DNA of 64,000 nucleotides from CAHJWH01 sp965198905 (lineage in GTDB: Bacteria; Pseudomonadota; Alphaproteobacteria; Caulobacterales; Caulobacteraceae): positions 3,410,001 through 3,474,000 of the forward strand of contig OZ240678.1 in NCBI GenBank assembly GCA_965198905.1, written 5' to 3'. Shown here in pieces: positions 55,885 through 63,222 of this stretch. Below the pieces are notes generated by a model. That model made no database searches. It saw nothing but the letters and a program-made list of their open reading frames with translations, and was not told the origin of the DNA. Each line of letters begins with the position of its first letter. Position 1 is the first letter of the stretch. A program made the translations under genes and the position numbers.

Positions 55885-56897
55885 TCGGGCGGCGCTCCGC
55901 CTGGGTGGACGTCTCGCCCGGAGAAACCCGGGCGGCGGTGTTCCTGGATGGCCGCGCGGAACGGCTTTTGATCGTGCGCGAGGACGATCCGACGCCCCGG
56001 CTGGGCGCCCGCTATGCGGCCCGGGTGGAGGCGGTCTCGGCGCGGATGGGCCTGGCCAGACTGGCGATGGGCGAGGTCGCGGGAACGCTGCGCCTGCGGC
56101 CCTCCTCGGTCATGCCGACGGTGGGCGAGCGGATCGAGGTCGAGGTGGTCGCGGAACCCGCGCGCGGCAAGCCGGCCGCGTTCCGCCTCGTCGGTCCGGC
56201 TTCCTCAGTCGAGGGTATGACCCGCCCGCCCGCAACCCTTGAGCAGAGGCTGGCGGCGCTGGGCTGTCAGGACTGGGCGTCTGGTGATGCCGCGCGCGCG
56301 CAGGTCGACGCGGCCCAGGCCGAGGCGCTGGCCATCGAACACATCGGCCCCGGCGGCGTGAACCTGGCCATCCAGCCGACCCGGGCCCTGACGGCGGTGG
56401 ACGTGGACCTGGCCGAGACCGGCGCGGCCGTCTCCGTCTCCCGGGCCAACCTGTCCGCCCTGTCCGAGACGGCTTGGCTGCTGCGGCTGAAGGCGATCGG
56501 CGGACTGGTCGCTATCGATCTGATCGGGTTTCCCAAAGACGGTCGCCGCCTTCATGCCGCCGCCGTGGAGGCCTTCGCCCCCGATGGCCCAGACGTCGCC
56601 ATCGCCGCAGTCAGTCGCTTTGGCGTCATGGAGCTGGCCAAGCCGTGGGGCGTCCAGCCGTTGGGCGAACAGCTTCTGGATGGCGAAGGCCGCCTCTCCC
56701 TCCGGACCGTGGCCCACGACCTGGTGCGCGCATTGGAGCGCCAAGGCCGTTTCGATCCCGGCGCCCGCCTGGTTGGAACCTGCGCGCCGGACGTCGCCCG
56801 GTGGGCGGAGCCCTGGGTCAAGCGCCTGGGGCCGCGTTTCCATCTGCGCCCAGAGCTTGGCGCCGACAGGCTGCATCCCGATATCCGACCGCTATGA
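55881..56897 (+). CDS. Short ribonuclease E/G-like protein
   Basis: 338 residues, roughly the catalytic core of the RNase E/G family but shorter and more divergent. Recognisable are the S1-like start (GARYAARVEAVSARMGLARL), EHIGPGGVNLAIQPTRALTA-like text with VDVDLAETG (metal-binding DxD-type region), and LRLKAIGGLVAIDLIGFPKD, the I-G-G-x-x-x-I-D-L/F motif. No zinc-link CPxC is seen. In Alphaproteobacteria this short rng-like gene lies after maf and before yacG, as here. Presumed RNase, not proven. GTG start. Confidence 0.85.
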   Translation: MIGRRSAWVDVSPGETRAAVFLDGRAERLLIVREDDPTPRLGARYAARVEAVSARMGLARLAMGEVAGTLRLRPSSVMPTVGERIEVEVVAEPARGKPAAFRLVGPASSVEGMTRPPATLEQRLAALGCQDWASGDAARAQVDAAQAEALAIEHIGPGGVNLAIQPTRALTAVDVDLAETGAAVSVSRANLSALSETAWLLRLKAIGGLVAIDLIGFPKDGRRLHAAAVEAFAPDGPDVAIAAVSRFGVMELAKPWGVQPLGEQLLDGEGRLSLRTVAHDLVRALERQGRFDPGARLVGTCAPDVARWAEPWVKRLGPRFHLRPELGADRLHPDIRPL

Positions 56898-57061
56898 GTG
56901 CAAAATCCTGCCCCATCTGCAAACGACCGGCCGAGGCCCCCGCCTATGCGCCGTTCTGCTCCAAAAGATGCGCCGACGTGGACCTTCAGCGCTGGTTCGG
57001 CGGGGCCTATGCGGTCCCCGTGATCGAGGCGGACGCGGGGGCGCAGGACGACGAGGCCTAG
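56894..57061 (+). CDS. yacG: DNA gyrase inhibitor YacG (zinc protein)
   Basis: 55 residues. Four cysteines bind zinc: CPIC near the N-terminus and CSKRC (FCSKRCADVDLQRW). YacG blocks GyrB DNA binding in E. coli. The start ATG overlaps the previous stop by four bases. Last gene of the murA-to-yacG run; tRNA-Phe follows 45 bases later. Confidence 0.93.
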   Translation: MSAKSCPICKRPAEAPAYAPFCSKRCADVDLQRWFGGAYAVPVIEADAGAQDDEA

Positions 57062-57106
57062 GCTGGACGACCTTTGGCCGATCCCTTATAGAGCGCCCTC
57101 GCCCTC

Positions 57107-57182
57107 GCCTGGGTAGCTCAGTTGGTAGAGCAGCGGATTGAAAATCCGCGTGTCGGTGGTTCGAATCCGCCCCCAGGCACCA
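57107..57182 (+). tRNA. tRNA-Phe (anticodon GAA), CCA encoded
   Basis: Acceptor GCCTGGG/CCCAGGC, D-arm TAGCTCAGTTGGTAGAGC, anticodon stem-loop GCGGATTGAAAATCCGC with GAA, T-arm GGTTCGAATCC, discriminator A and encoded CCA at 57180-57182. All stems pair. Confidence 0.97.
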
Positions 57183-57560
57183 TGGCGGCCCTTTCCGACA
57201 TTTTCGTCCGCGCCCCCTCGCTGCTGAATATCAGGGCGGTTGCGCCTGTGCGCCGAGCTAAATCGCAGCGGTTCGTCGCCCGGCCAAAATGCGCTTGACG
57301 CGGCCGGGCGGCGTTGCGAAATGGGCTCGCTCGTAGTTTTATGAAATTGCGGTAAGACTTCGGTCCGGTAAGGGCCGGCGTCGGCTCAGACGTTCGACAA
57401 ACCCTGTCCGGTTTTCCGGTATTGGTCCGAACGTCAGGGTGGAATTGACGGGACGGAAAAAACAACGATCAAGTCGTCTCGCTGCAAGGCTCATGGGTGG
57501 AAACCGCTGTCGCGCAACGCCCCTCGTAACATTGCTCGATCAACCAGGAACTGGCTGAAG
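57183..57560. other. Intergenic region before exbB
   Basis: 378 bases between tRNA-Phe and exbB. It presumably contains the exbB promoter; TTGACG occurs at 57295-57300 and 57446-57451, but neither has a convincing -10 partner. No Fur-like 19-base repeat was recognised. Nothing else seen. Confidence 0.4.
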
Positions 57561-58463
57561 ATGCTGCAAAGCAAACGAACGACCCCCCTCCTCGCCGTGC
57601 TCGGCGCGATCGCGCTGATGACGGTGAGTGCGCCTGCGTTCGCGCAGAATACAGCGGACGCGCCGGCCGCCGCCTCGGCGGCCAACACGACCGACGGCGC
57701 TGCGCCCGCCGCCGACAGCAGCGGCGACGTCAATAACGGCGGCGCGGTGGCGGCTCCGACCTCGATCAAGTCCGGCGTCGCCAACGGCCCGGTCGGCATG
57801 TTCCTCGGCGCGACCCCGGTCGTGAAGACGGTCATGGCCGGGCTTCTTCTGGCCTCGATTCTCTCCTGGACCATCCTGATCATCAAGCTGATCAACATGG
57901 CGTCCCTGAACCGCCAGACCAACAAGTTCCTGGAAGCCTTCCGCGACGCCCGCTCGATCACCGACATGAACCGGGTGGCGACGGCGGAGGAGTTCGAGGG
58001 CAACCCGTTCGCCGACATGGCCGCCGCCGCCTCCAACGAGGTCGAGCTGTCGCGTCAGGCGGGTCTCTCGGTCACCGGCGAGCATCGCGGGTCGACCATC
58101 AACCGGGCCTCCGCCGCCGTTTCCGGTGTCCAGGCCACCCTGGCTAAGCGCCTGTCCGGCGGAATGCAGTTCCTGGCTTCTGTTGGGTCTTCAGGCCCCT
58201 TCATCGGCCTGTTCGGCACCGTCTACGGGATCATGAACTCCTTCATCGGCATCGCGAAGACGAACACCACCAACCTGGCCGTCGTAGCCCCGGGCATCGC
58301 CGAGGCCCTGCTCGCCACCGGGATCGGTCTGTTCGCCGCCATTCCGTCGGTTATCTTCTACAACTTCTTCCAGACCCAGATTGCGGGTTACGGCACGCGG
58401 ACTGAGGGCTTCATCGTCGAACTGATGAACGCCATTTCCCGCCAGCTCGACCGGGGGGCGTAA
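57561..58463 (+). CDS. exbB: Biopolymer transport protein ExbB
   Basis: 300 residues. A signal peptide (ending APAFAQ) and an Ala/Asp-rich periplasmic N-terminal extension precede three transmembrane helices (VMAGLLLASILSWTILIIKL; VGSSGPFIGLFGTVYGIMNS; GIAEALLATGIGLFAAIPSV). With ExbD it forms the proton channel that energises TonB. The extension is typical of the longer ExbB type of many alphaproteobacteria. First gene of exbB-exbD-tonB, so the operon likely powers the TonB-dependent receptor in this window and others elsewhere. Confidence 0.94.
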   Translation: MLQSKRTTPLLAVLGAIALMTVSAPAFAQNTADAPAAASAANTTDGAAPAADSSGDVNNGGAVAAPTSIKSGVANGPVGMFLGATPVVKTVMAGLLLASILSWTILIIKLINMASLNRQTNKFLEAFRDARSITDMNRVATAEEFEGNPFADMAAAASNEVELSRQAGLSVTGEHRGSTINRASAAVSGVQATLAKRLSGGMQFLASVGSSGPFIGLFGTVYGIMNSFIGIAKTNTTNLAVVAPGIAEALLATGIGLFAAIPSVIFYNFFQTQIAGYGTRTEGFIVELMNAISRQLDRGA

Positions 58464-58468
58464 GCTAG

Positions 58469-58903
58469 ATGGGCGCCCAACTCTCTGGAGGCGGGGGCAG
58501 CCGGTACTCGGTCAAGGCGAATGCGGAGATCAACGTCACGCCCTTCGTGGACGTCATGTTGGTCCTCCTCATCATCTTCATGGTCGCGGCCCCTCTGGCC
58601 AGCGTGTCCATTAAGGTAGCGCTGCCGACCGCGGTGGCCAAACCCTCGGCCACGCCGCCGAAGCCGGTCTATCTGACCATCCGCAAAGACGGCAGCATCT
58701 TCATCGGCGACTTCTCGACCAGCCTCGACACCCTTCCGGACGATCTGAAGAAGGCGGTGGGAACTCGTGACCCGGCGCGGGAGCGGATTTACATCCGCGC
58801 CGACAAGGATACTGATTACGGAGACTTCCTGGGGCTGATGAACAAGCTTCAGGATAACGGCTTCTACAGCGTGGCCCTGGTGGGCGAAGACAACAGCAAG
58901 TGA
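58469..58903 (+). CDS. exbD: Biopolymer transport protein ExbD
   Basis: 144 residues. A short cytoplasmic start, then INVTPFVDVMLVLLIIFMVA, the single helix with the essential proton-carrying Asp. The periplasmic domain is VYLTIRKDGSIFIGD.. to FYSVALVGED. Five bases after exbB; works in the same complex. Confidence 0.95.
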   Translation: MGAQLSGGGGSRYSVKANAEINVTPFVDVMLVLLIIFMVAAPLASVSIKVALPTAVAKPSATPPKPVYLTIRKDGSIFIGDFSTSLDTLPDDLKKAVGTRDPARERIYIRADKDTDYGDFLGLMNKLQDNGFYSVALVGEDNSK

Positions 58904-58913
58904 GGAGGGGCCA

Positions 58914-59660
58914 GTGTCCGTAGAAACCCCGACCGAAGCGCCGCATCACCACTACGATCCGCTCCTCGACGAGCGCCCGCGTCGCCGAAAAAAGCTGAGC
59001 ACCGGGGCGATCGTCGGGATCATCATCTCGATTATCGTTCACGCAGCGCTGATCTATTTCCTCTGGAAGTCCAAGTTCCAGACCCACTACGCGGTGCAGG
59101 AAGACACGGCGGTCAAGGTGGACCTGACGAAGCTGGCGCCCCCGCCACCTCCGCCGCCCCCACCCCCGCCGCCGCCGACCGCGCCACACAACCCGCCGCC
59201 GCTGGCGCCGCACATGACGCCGCCGCCCCCGACCAACATGGTGGTGCCGCCGGCGCCGCTCCCGCCGGTTAAGGCGGCGCAGCCGGAGTCGATCACGCCC
59301 CCCGCGCCGATCGTCGCTCCGCCGTCACCGCCAGCGCCTCCGACGGCTCCACCCGCTCCTCCGGTCATCACGACGCCGGATTGGATTAAGGCGCCGAACG
59401 GGGATGACCTTGCGGACCTCTACCCTGATCGCGCCCAGCGCGAAGAGAAGACCGGTAGCTCAAGCGTAACATGCACGGTCACGATGGGTGGAAAGCTCAC
59501 GGGATGCCGTGTGGCGTCAGAGACGCCTGATGGCTATGGTTTTGGGGCCGCGGAGGTCAAGGCGGCTGCGCGGTGGAAAATGAAACCGGCCGAGCGGAAC
59601 GGAAAGCCAGTGGAAGGTATCGTTACTGTGCCGATCAAGTGGCAACTTGCGGCGGGCTAG
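58914..59660 (+). CDS. tonB: TonB energy-transducing protein
   Basis: 248 residues. His-containing cytoplasmic head, one transmembrane helix (GAIVGIIISIIVHAALIYFL), a very long proline-rich periplasmic spacer (residues ~70-150, PPPPPPPPPP and PP-A-P repeats) and a C-terminal TonB domain (SSVTCTVTMGGKLTGCRVAS to VTVPIKWQLAAG). The two cysteines in TCTVTMGGKLTGC are typical of this variant. The start is a GTG at 58914 after GAGGAGGGG. It links the ExbB/D proton channel to outer-membrane receptors. Confidence 0.92.
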   Translation: MSVETPTEAPHHHYDPLLDERPRRRKKLSTGAIVGIIISIIVHAALIYFLWKSKFQTHYAVQEDTAVKVDLTKLAPPPPPPPPPPPPPTAPHNPPPLAPHMTPPPPTNMVVPPAPLPPVKAAQPESITPPAPIVAPPSPPAPPTAPPAPPVITTPDWIKAPNGDDLADLYPDRAQREEKTGSSSVTCTVTMGGKLTGCRVASETPDGYGFGAAEVKAAARWKMKPAERNGKPVEGIVTVPIKWQLAAG

Positions 59661-59680
59661 CCTTCATTAACCTCAAGAAT

Positions 59681-59713
59681 AAGCGTCGCAGCAGGTCTGC
59701 GGCGCTTTTCTTT
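59681..59713 (+). terminator. Rho-independent terminator after tonB
   Basis: AAGCGTCGCAG (59681-59691) and CTGCGGCGCTT (59697-59707) form an eleven-pair stem with one wobble and a CAGGT loop, followed by TTTTCTTT. It ends the exbB-exbD-tonB transcript, 20 bases after the stop. Confidence 0.87.
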
Positions 59714-59779
59714 CGCCGAGCATACGCCGCTTGATCCTGTTGGCCCATCCGACTAAGACACCGCCTCTCGCAGATACGT

Positions 59780-59856
59780 GCCGCCTTAGCTCAGTTGGTT
59801 AGAGCGCCAGATTGTGGCTCTGGAGGTCCCCGGTTCGAGACCGGGAGGTGGTACCA
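59780..59856 (+). tRNA. tRNA-His (anticodon GTG), CCA encoded
   Basis: Anticodon arm CCAGATTGTGGCTCTGG with GTG. Acceptor GCCGCCT pairs with AGGTGGT (two wobbles), T-arm CCGGTTCGAGACCGG. Discriminator is A73 (59853), and the base before position 1 is T, so the usual His identity element G-1:C73 is not encoded. This form is known from a clade of Alphaproteobacteria that includes Caulobacter. Encoded CCA at 59854-59856. Confidence 0.95.
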
Positions 59857-59960
59857 TCCGCGTCACCCGCCGTTCATCGCGCCTGTGCGATCTACACACA
59901 TGGCGCTTGGAACCTGAGCCGTAGCTTTTCATTCCTTGCGCATCGAATCGGGAGACGAGA

Positions 59961-60290
59961 ATGCGCAACTTGAAGACGGCCGCGGCCGGCTTGGCCGCCT
60001 TGGCCACAGTGACGGTCTCCGTCATGCCGGCCTCCGCCCAGGACTATCGTTATCAGAACGGCGACCGTAATAACGGCTACCAAAACAACGGCTACTCCAA
60101 TCATCATCACTACTACCATGATTGCTATGCGCGGCGCCGGCGCGCGGGCAACGAAGGCACCGCCCTCGGCGCGGTGAGTGGCGGTGTGCTGGGCGGCGTG
60201 ATCGGCCATGGCCTGGTCGGCGGCCTGGTCGGTGCAGGCGTCGGCGCAGTCGCCGGCCATGCCATCGCCAAGGGCCGCACCCACTGCTGA
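59961..60290 (+). CDS. Small exported glycine-zipper protein
   Basis: 109 residues. A signal peptide (TVSVMPASAQ) precedes an Asn/Tyr/His/Arg-rich region (NGDRNNGYQNNGYSNHHHYY). The C-terminal glycine-zipper part is GTALGAVSGGVLGGVIGHGL followed by VGGLVGAGVGAVAGHAIAKG. Such 2TM glycine-zipper domains insert in or associate with the outer membrane; function unknown. The ATG at 59961 follows GGGAGACGAGA. Located between tRNA-His and eno; not obviously in an operon. Confidence 0.75.
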   Translation: MRNLKTAAAGLAALATVTVSVMPASAQDYRYQNGDRNNGYQNNGYSNHHHYYHDCYARRRRAGNEGTALGAVSGGVLGGVIGHGLVGGLVGAGVGAVAGHAIAKGRTHC

Positions 60291-60432
60291 CGACATACGG
60301 CTGACGGCCCGCGACAGGCGGCCGTCCGCACGGTGCAGGATTGAGACCTCACGGCGCGTGGGCTAATGCTCGCGCGCCGTTTGCACGTGCGAAGTCGGCC
60401 ACGCCGCCCATCCAAGTGTCCAGGACCGCCTC

Positions 60433-61713
60433 ATGGCCGATATCGTCGACATCACCGCTCGGGAAATCCTGGACAGCCGGGGCAATCCCACGGTCGAGGT
60501 CGACGTCGCACTGGAAGACGGCAGCTTCGGCCGCGCCGCGGTCCCTTCCGGGGCCTCCACCGGCGCGCATGAGGCGGTGGAGAAGCGCGACGGCGACGAC
60601 CATCGCTATGGCGGCAAGGGCGTGCAGAAGGCGGTCGACGCCGTCAACGGCGAACTGTTTGACGCCTTGTCCGGCTTCGATGCGGAAGACCAGCGCCGGC
60701 TCGACGCCGCCATGATCGAACTGGACGGCACGGCCAACAAGAGCCGGCTGGGCGCCAACGCCATCCTGGGCGTCAGCCTCGCGGCCGCCAAGGCGTCCGC
60801 CCAAAGTTCGACCTTGCCGCTCTATCGCTACATCGGCGGCGTCTCGGCGCGGGTCCTGCCCGTGCCGCTGATGAACATCATCAACGGCGGCGTCCACGCC
60901 GATAATCCGATCGACATTCAGGAGTTCATGCTGGTCCCCGCGGGTGCGGAGACCTTCGCCGACGCTCTGCGCATGGGGGCGGAGGTGTTCCACGCCCTGA
61001 AGAGCGCCCTCAAGGCCGCCGGACTGAACACCAATGTCGGCGACGAGGGCGGATTCGCCCCCAACATCGCATCGGCTGAGGAGGCGCTGAGCTATATCGT
61101 CAAGGCTGGGGAGACCGCGGGCTATCAAGCCGGCGAGGACTTCTGGCTGGCGCTCGATCCCGCCTCCACCGAGTTCTACAAGGACGGGCGCTATGTCCTG
61201 GCCGGGGAGGGCAAGACCCTCGATGCGGCCGGCATGGTCGACTACTGGACCAGGCTGGTGGACGCCTTCCCCATCGTCTCCATCGAGGACGGCTGCGCCG
61301 AAGACGACCTGGAAGGCTGGGCCCAGATGACCGAGGCGCTGGGCGACCGCATCCAGATCGTCGGCGACGACCTGTTCGTCACCAATCCCGAGCGCCTGGC
61401 CATGGGCATCGAGCAGGGGCTGGCCAATTCAATCCTGGTCAAGGTCAACCAGATCGGCACCCTGTCCGAGACCTTGGACGCCGTCGATATGGCCCACCGC
61501 GCCGGCTACACCGCGGTGATGTCTCACCGCTCGGGCGAGACCGAGGACACCACCATCGCCGATCTCGCGGTCGCCACCAACTGTGGGCAGATCAAGACCG
61601 GCTCCCTGGCGCGCTCGGACCGTCTGGCCAAGTACAACCAGCTGCTGCGGATCGAGGAGGCGCTGGGCGACCAAGCCGTGTTCGCGGGCAAGGGCGTGTT
61701 CCGGGGCTTATAG
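60433..61713 (+). CDS. eno: Enolase
   Basis: Glycolysis: 2-phosphoglycerate to phosphoenolpyruvate. 426 residues; usual motifs ARQILDSRGNPTVEVD-like start (ITAREILDSRGNPTVEVDV), SGASTGAHEAVEKRDG, the catalytic Lys in ILVKVNQIGTLSET and the SHRSGETEDTTIADLAVA signature are present. Complete. Followed by the ftsB-pdhA-pdhB group in the same direction. Confidence 0.97.
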   Translation: MADIVDITAREILDSRGNPTVEVDVALEDGSFGRAAVPSGASTGAHEAVEKRDGDDHRYGGKGVQKAVDAVNGELFDALSGFDAEDQRRLDAAMIELDGTANKSRLGANAILGVSLAAAKASAQSSTLPLYRYIGGVSARVLPVPLMNIINGGVHADNPIDIQEFMLVPAGAETFADALRMGAEVFHALKSALKAAGLNTNVGDEGGFAPNIASAEEALSYIVKAGETAGYQAGEDFWLALDPASTEFYKDGRYVLAGEGKTLDAAGMVDYWTRLVDAFPIVSIEDGCAEDDLEGWAQMTEALGDRIQIVGDDLFVTNPERLAMGIEQGLANSILVKVNQIGTLSETLDAVDMAHRAGYTAVMSHRSGETEDTTIADLAVATNCGQIKTGSLARSDRLAKYNQLLRIEEALGDQAVFAGKGVFRGL

Positions 61714-61776
61714 GGCGTTCATCGCGCGTTAACCCTCTTCGCGCATCGGTGGAGGCTCCGCCGCCGGGAGACGTGC

Positions 61777-62082
61777 GTGCACCACCGCCTGCGCCCCTAC
61801 ATCCCCACGGCCCTCTTCGCGCTGCTGATCTTCTATTTCGCCTGCCAGGCGCTGACCGGCGACCGAGGGCTGTTGACCCGGCCGCAGCGCAACGCCGCGC
61901 TCGCCGCCCGCACCCTGGAGCTGAAACGCTTGCAGGCGCAGGCGGTGGAGCTGGACACCCGCGTGCACCTGCTCAGCGACCGCTCGCTTTCCCGGGACCT
62001 GCTGGACGAGCGGGCTCACGAAATCCTGGGCTTCGCCGACCCGCGCGACTACGTCATCCGCACCCCGCGCCGTTCGGATTGA
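61777..62082 (+). CDS. ftsB: FtsB/DivIC-family septum formation initiator
   Basis: 101 residues. One transmembrane helix (YIPTALFALLIFYFACQALT) then a coiled-coil periplasmic region with leucine heptads (LAARTLELKRLQAQAVELDT, RVHLLSDRSLS). A small bitopic protein of the cell-division complex. GTG start at 61777. Between eno and pdhA, as commonly found in Alphaproteobacteria. Confidence 0.85.
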   Translation: MHHRLRPYIPTALFALLIFYFACQALTGDRGLLTRPQRNAALAARTLELKRLQAQAVELDTRVHLLSDRSLSRDLLDERAHEILGFADPRDYVIRTPRRSD

Positions 62083-62139
62083 CCCTTTCCCCCCGTAAGG
62101 CGTCGATCTAGATAGAGGCCTCTCCACGGAGACCTCCCC

Positions 62140-63213
62140 ATGGCGCGTGCGCCCAAGCCGCCGGCATCCAAGACCCCTGCTCCACGTGGTCGCCCGCCCG
62201 GCAGGTCCAGCGCCCAGGAGGCTCCGGCGCGCCCCGATCACAACGCGTCCGCCTCCAAGGCGCAGATGCTAGGCTGGTATCGCGACATGCTGCTGATCCG
62301 CCGCTTCGAGGAGCGGGCGGGACAGCTCTACGGCATGGGGCTGATCGGCGGCTTCTGCCACCTCTACATCGGTCAGGAGGCCATCGCTGTCGGCATGAAG
62401 TCCGTGGCGCGGGACGGCGACGAGGTGATCACCGGCTATCGCGAGCACGGACACATGCTGGCGGTGGGCATGGATCCCAAGGCTGTGCTGTCGGAGCTGA
62501 CCGGCCGGGCGACGGGGTCGTCGCACGGCAAGGGCGGCTCGATGCATATGTTTTCGGTGGAGAAGGGCTTTTTTGGCGGTCATGGCATCGTCGGCGGCTG
62601 GGTGCCGCTGGGCACGGGCCTCGCCTTCGCCAACCGCTATCGCGACGACAACAAGGTCAGCTTCACCTTCCTGGGCGACGGCGCGGTGAACCAGGGCCAG
62701 GTCTACGAGGCCTTCAACATGGCCGAGCTGTGGAAGCTGCCGGTCGTCTATGTGATCGAGAACAACGAATACGCCATGGGCACCAGCGTGGAGCGCGCGT
62801 CGGCCCAGACCCACCTGTTCCGCCGGGGCGAGAGCTTCAACATTCCGGGCGAGGAGGTCGACGGCATGGACATCGAGGCCGTGGTCGAAGCGGGCGGCCG
62901 CGCCGCCGAGTTCGCCCGCAGCGGCAAGGGTCCCTACATCCTGGAGATGAAGACCTACCGCTACCGCGGCCACTCCATGAGCGATCCGGCCAAGTACCGT
63001 ACGCGCGACGAAGTGGACGCGGTGCGCAAGACCCGCGACCCCATCGACCACCTGCGCGACAAACTGGAGGCCAGAGGCTTCGCCGACGAAGCGGTGCTGA
63101 AGGCGATCGATGCGGAGGTGAAGAGGATAGTCGCCGACGCCGCCGAGTTCGCCCGCACCGCGCCGGAGCCGGACCCGAAAGAACTCTATACAGACGTCTA
63201 TGCGGAGGCCTGA
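62140..63213 (+). CDS. pdhA: Pyruvate dehydrogenase E1 component, alpha subunit
   Basis: 357 residues. N-terminal Pro/Ala linker, then MLLIRRFEERAGQLYGMG, GGFCHLYIGQEAIAVG, the GSMHMFS segment, the TPP-binding GDGAVNQGQVYEAFNMAELW with ENNEYAMGTS, and the phosphorylation-loop-like YRYRGHSMSDPAKYR. Oxidative decarboxylation of pyruvate with E1-beta encoded nine bases downstream. Confidence 0.97.
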   Translation: MARAPKPPASKTPAPRGRPPGRSSAQEAPARPDHNASASKAQMLGWYRDMLLIRRFEERAGQLYGMGLIGGFCHLYIGQEAIAVGMKSVARDGDEVITGYREHGHMLAVGMDPKAVLSELTGRATGSSHGKGGSMHMFSVEKGFFGGHGIVGGWVPLGTGLAFANRYRDDNKVSFTFLGDGAVNQGQVYEAFNMAELWKLPVVYVIENNEYAMGTSVERASAQTHLFRRGESFNIPGEEVDGMDIEAVVEAGGRAAEFARSGKGPYILEMKTYRYRGHSMSDPAKYRTRDEVDAVRKTRDPIDHLRDKLEARGFADEAVLKAIDAEVKRIVADAAEFARTAPEPDPKELYTDVYAEA

Positions 63214-63222
63214 GCAACTCAC

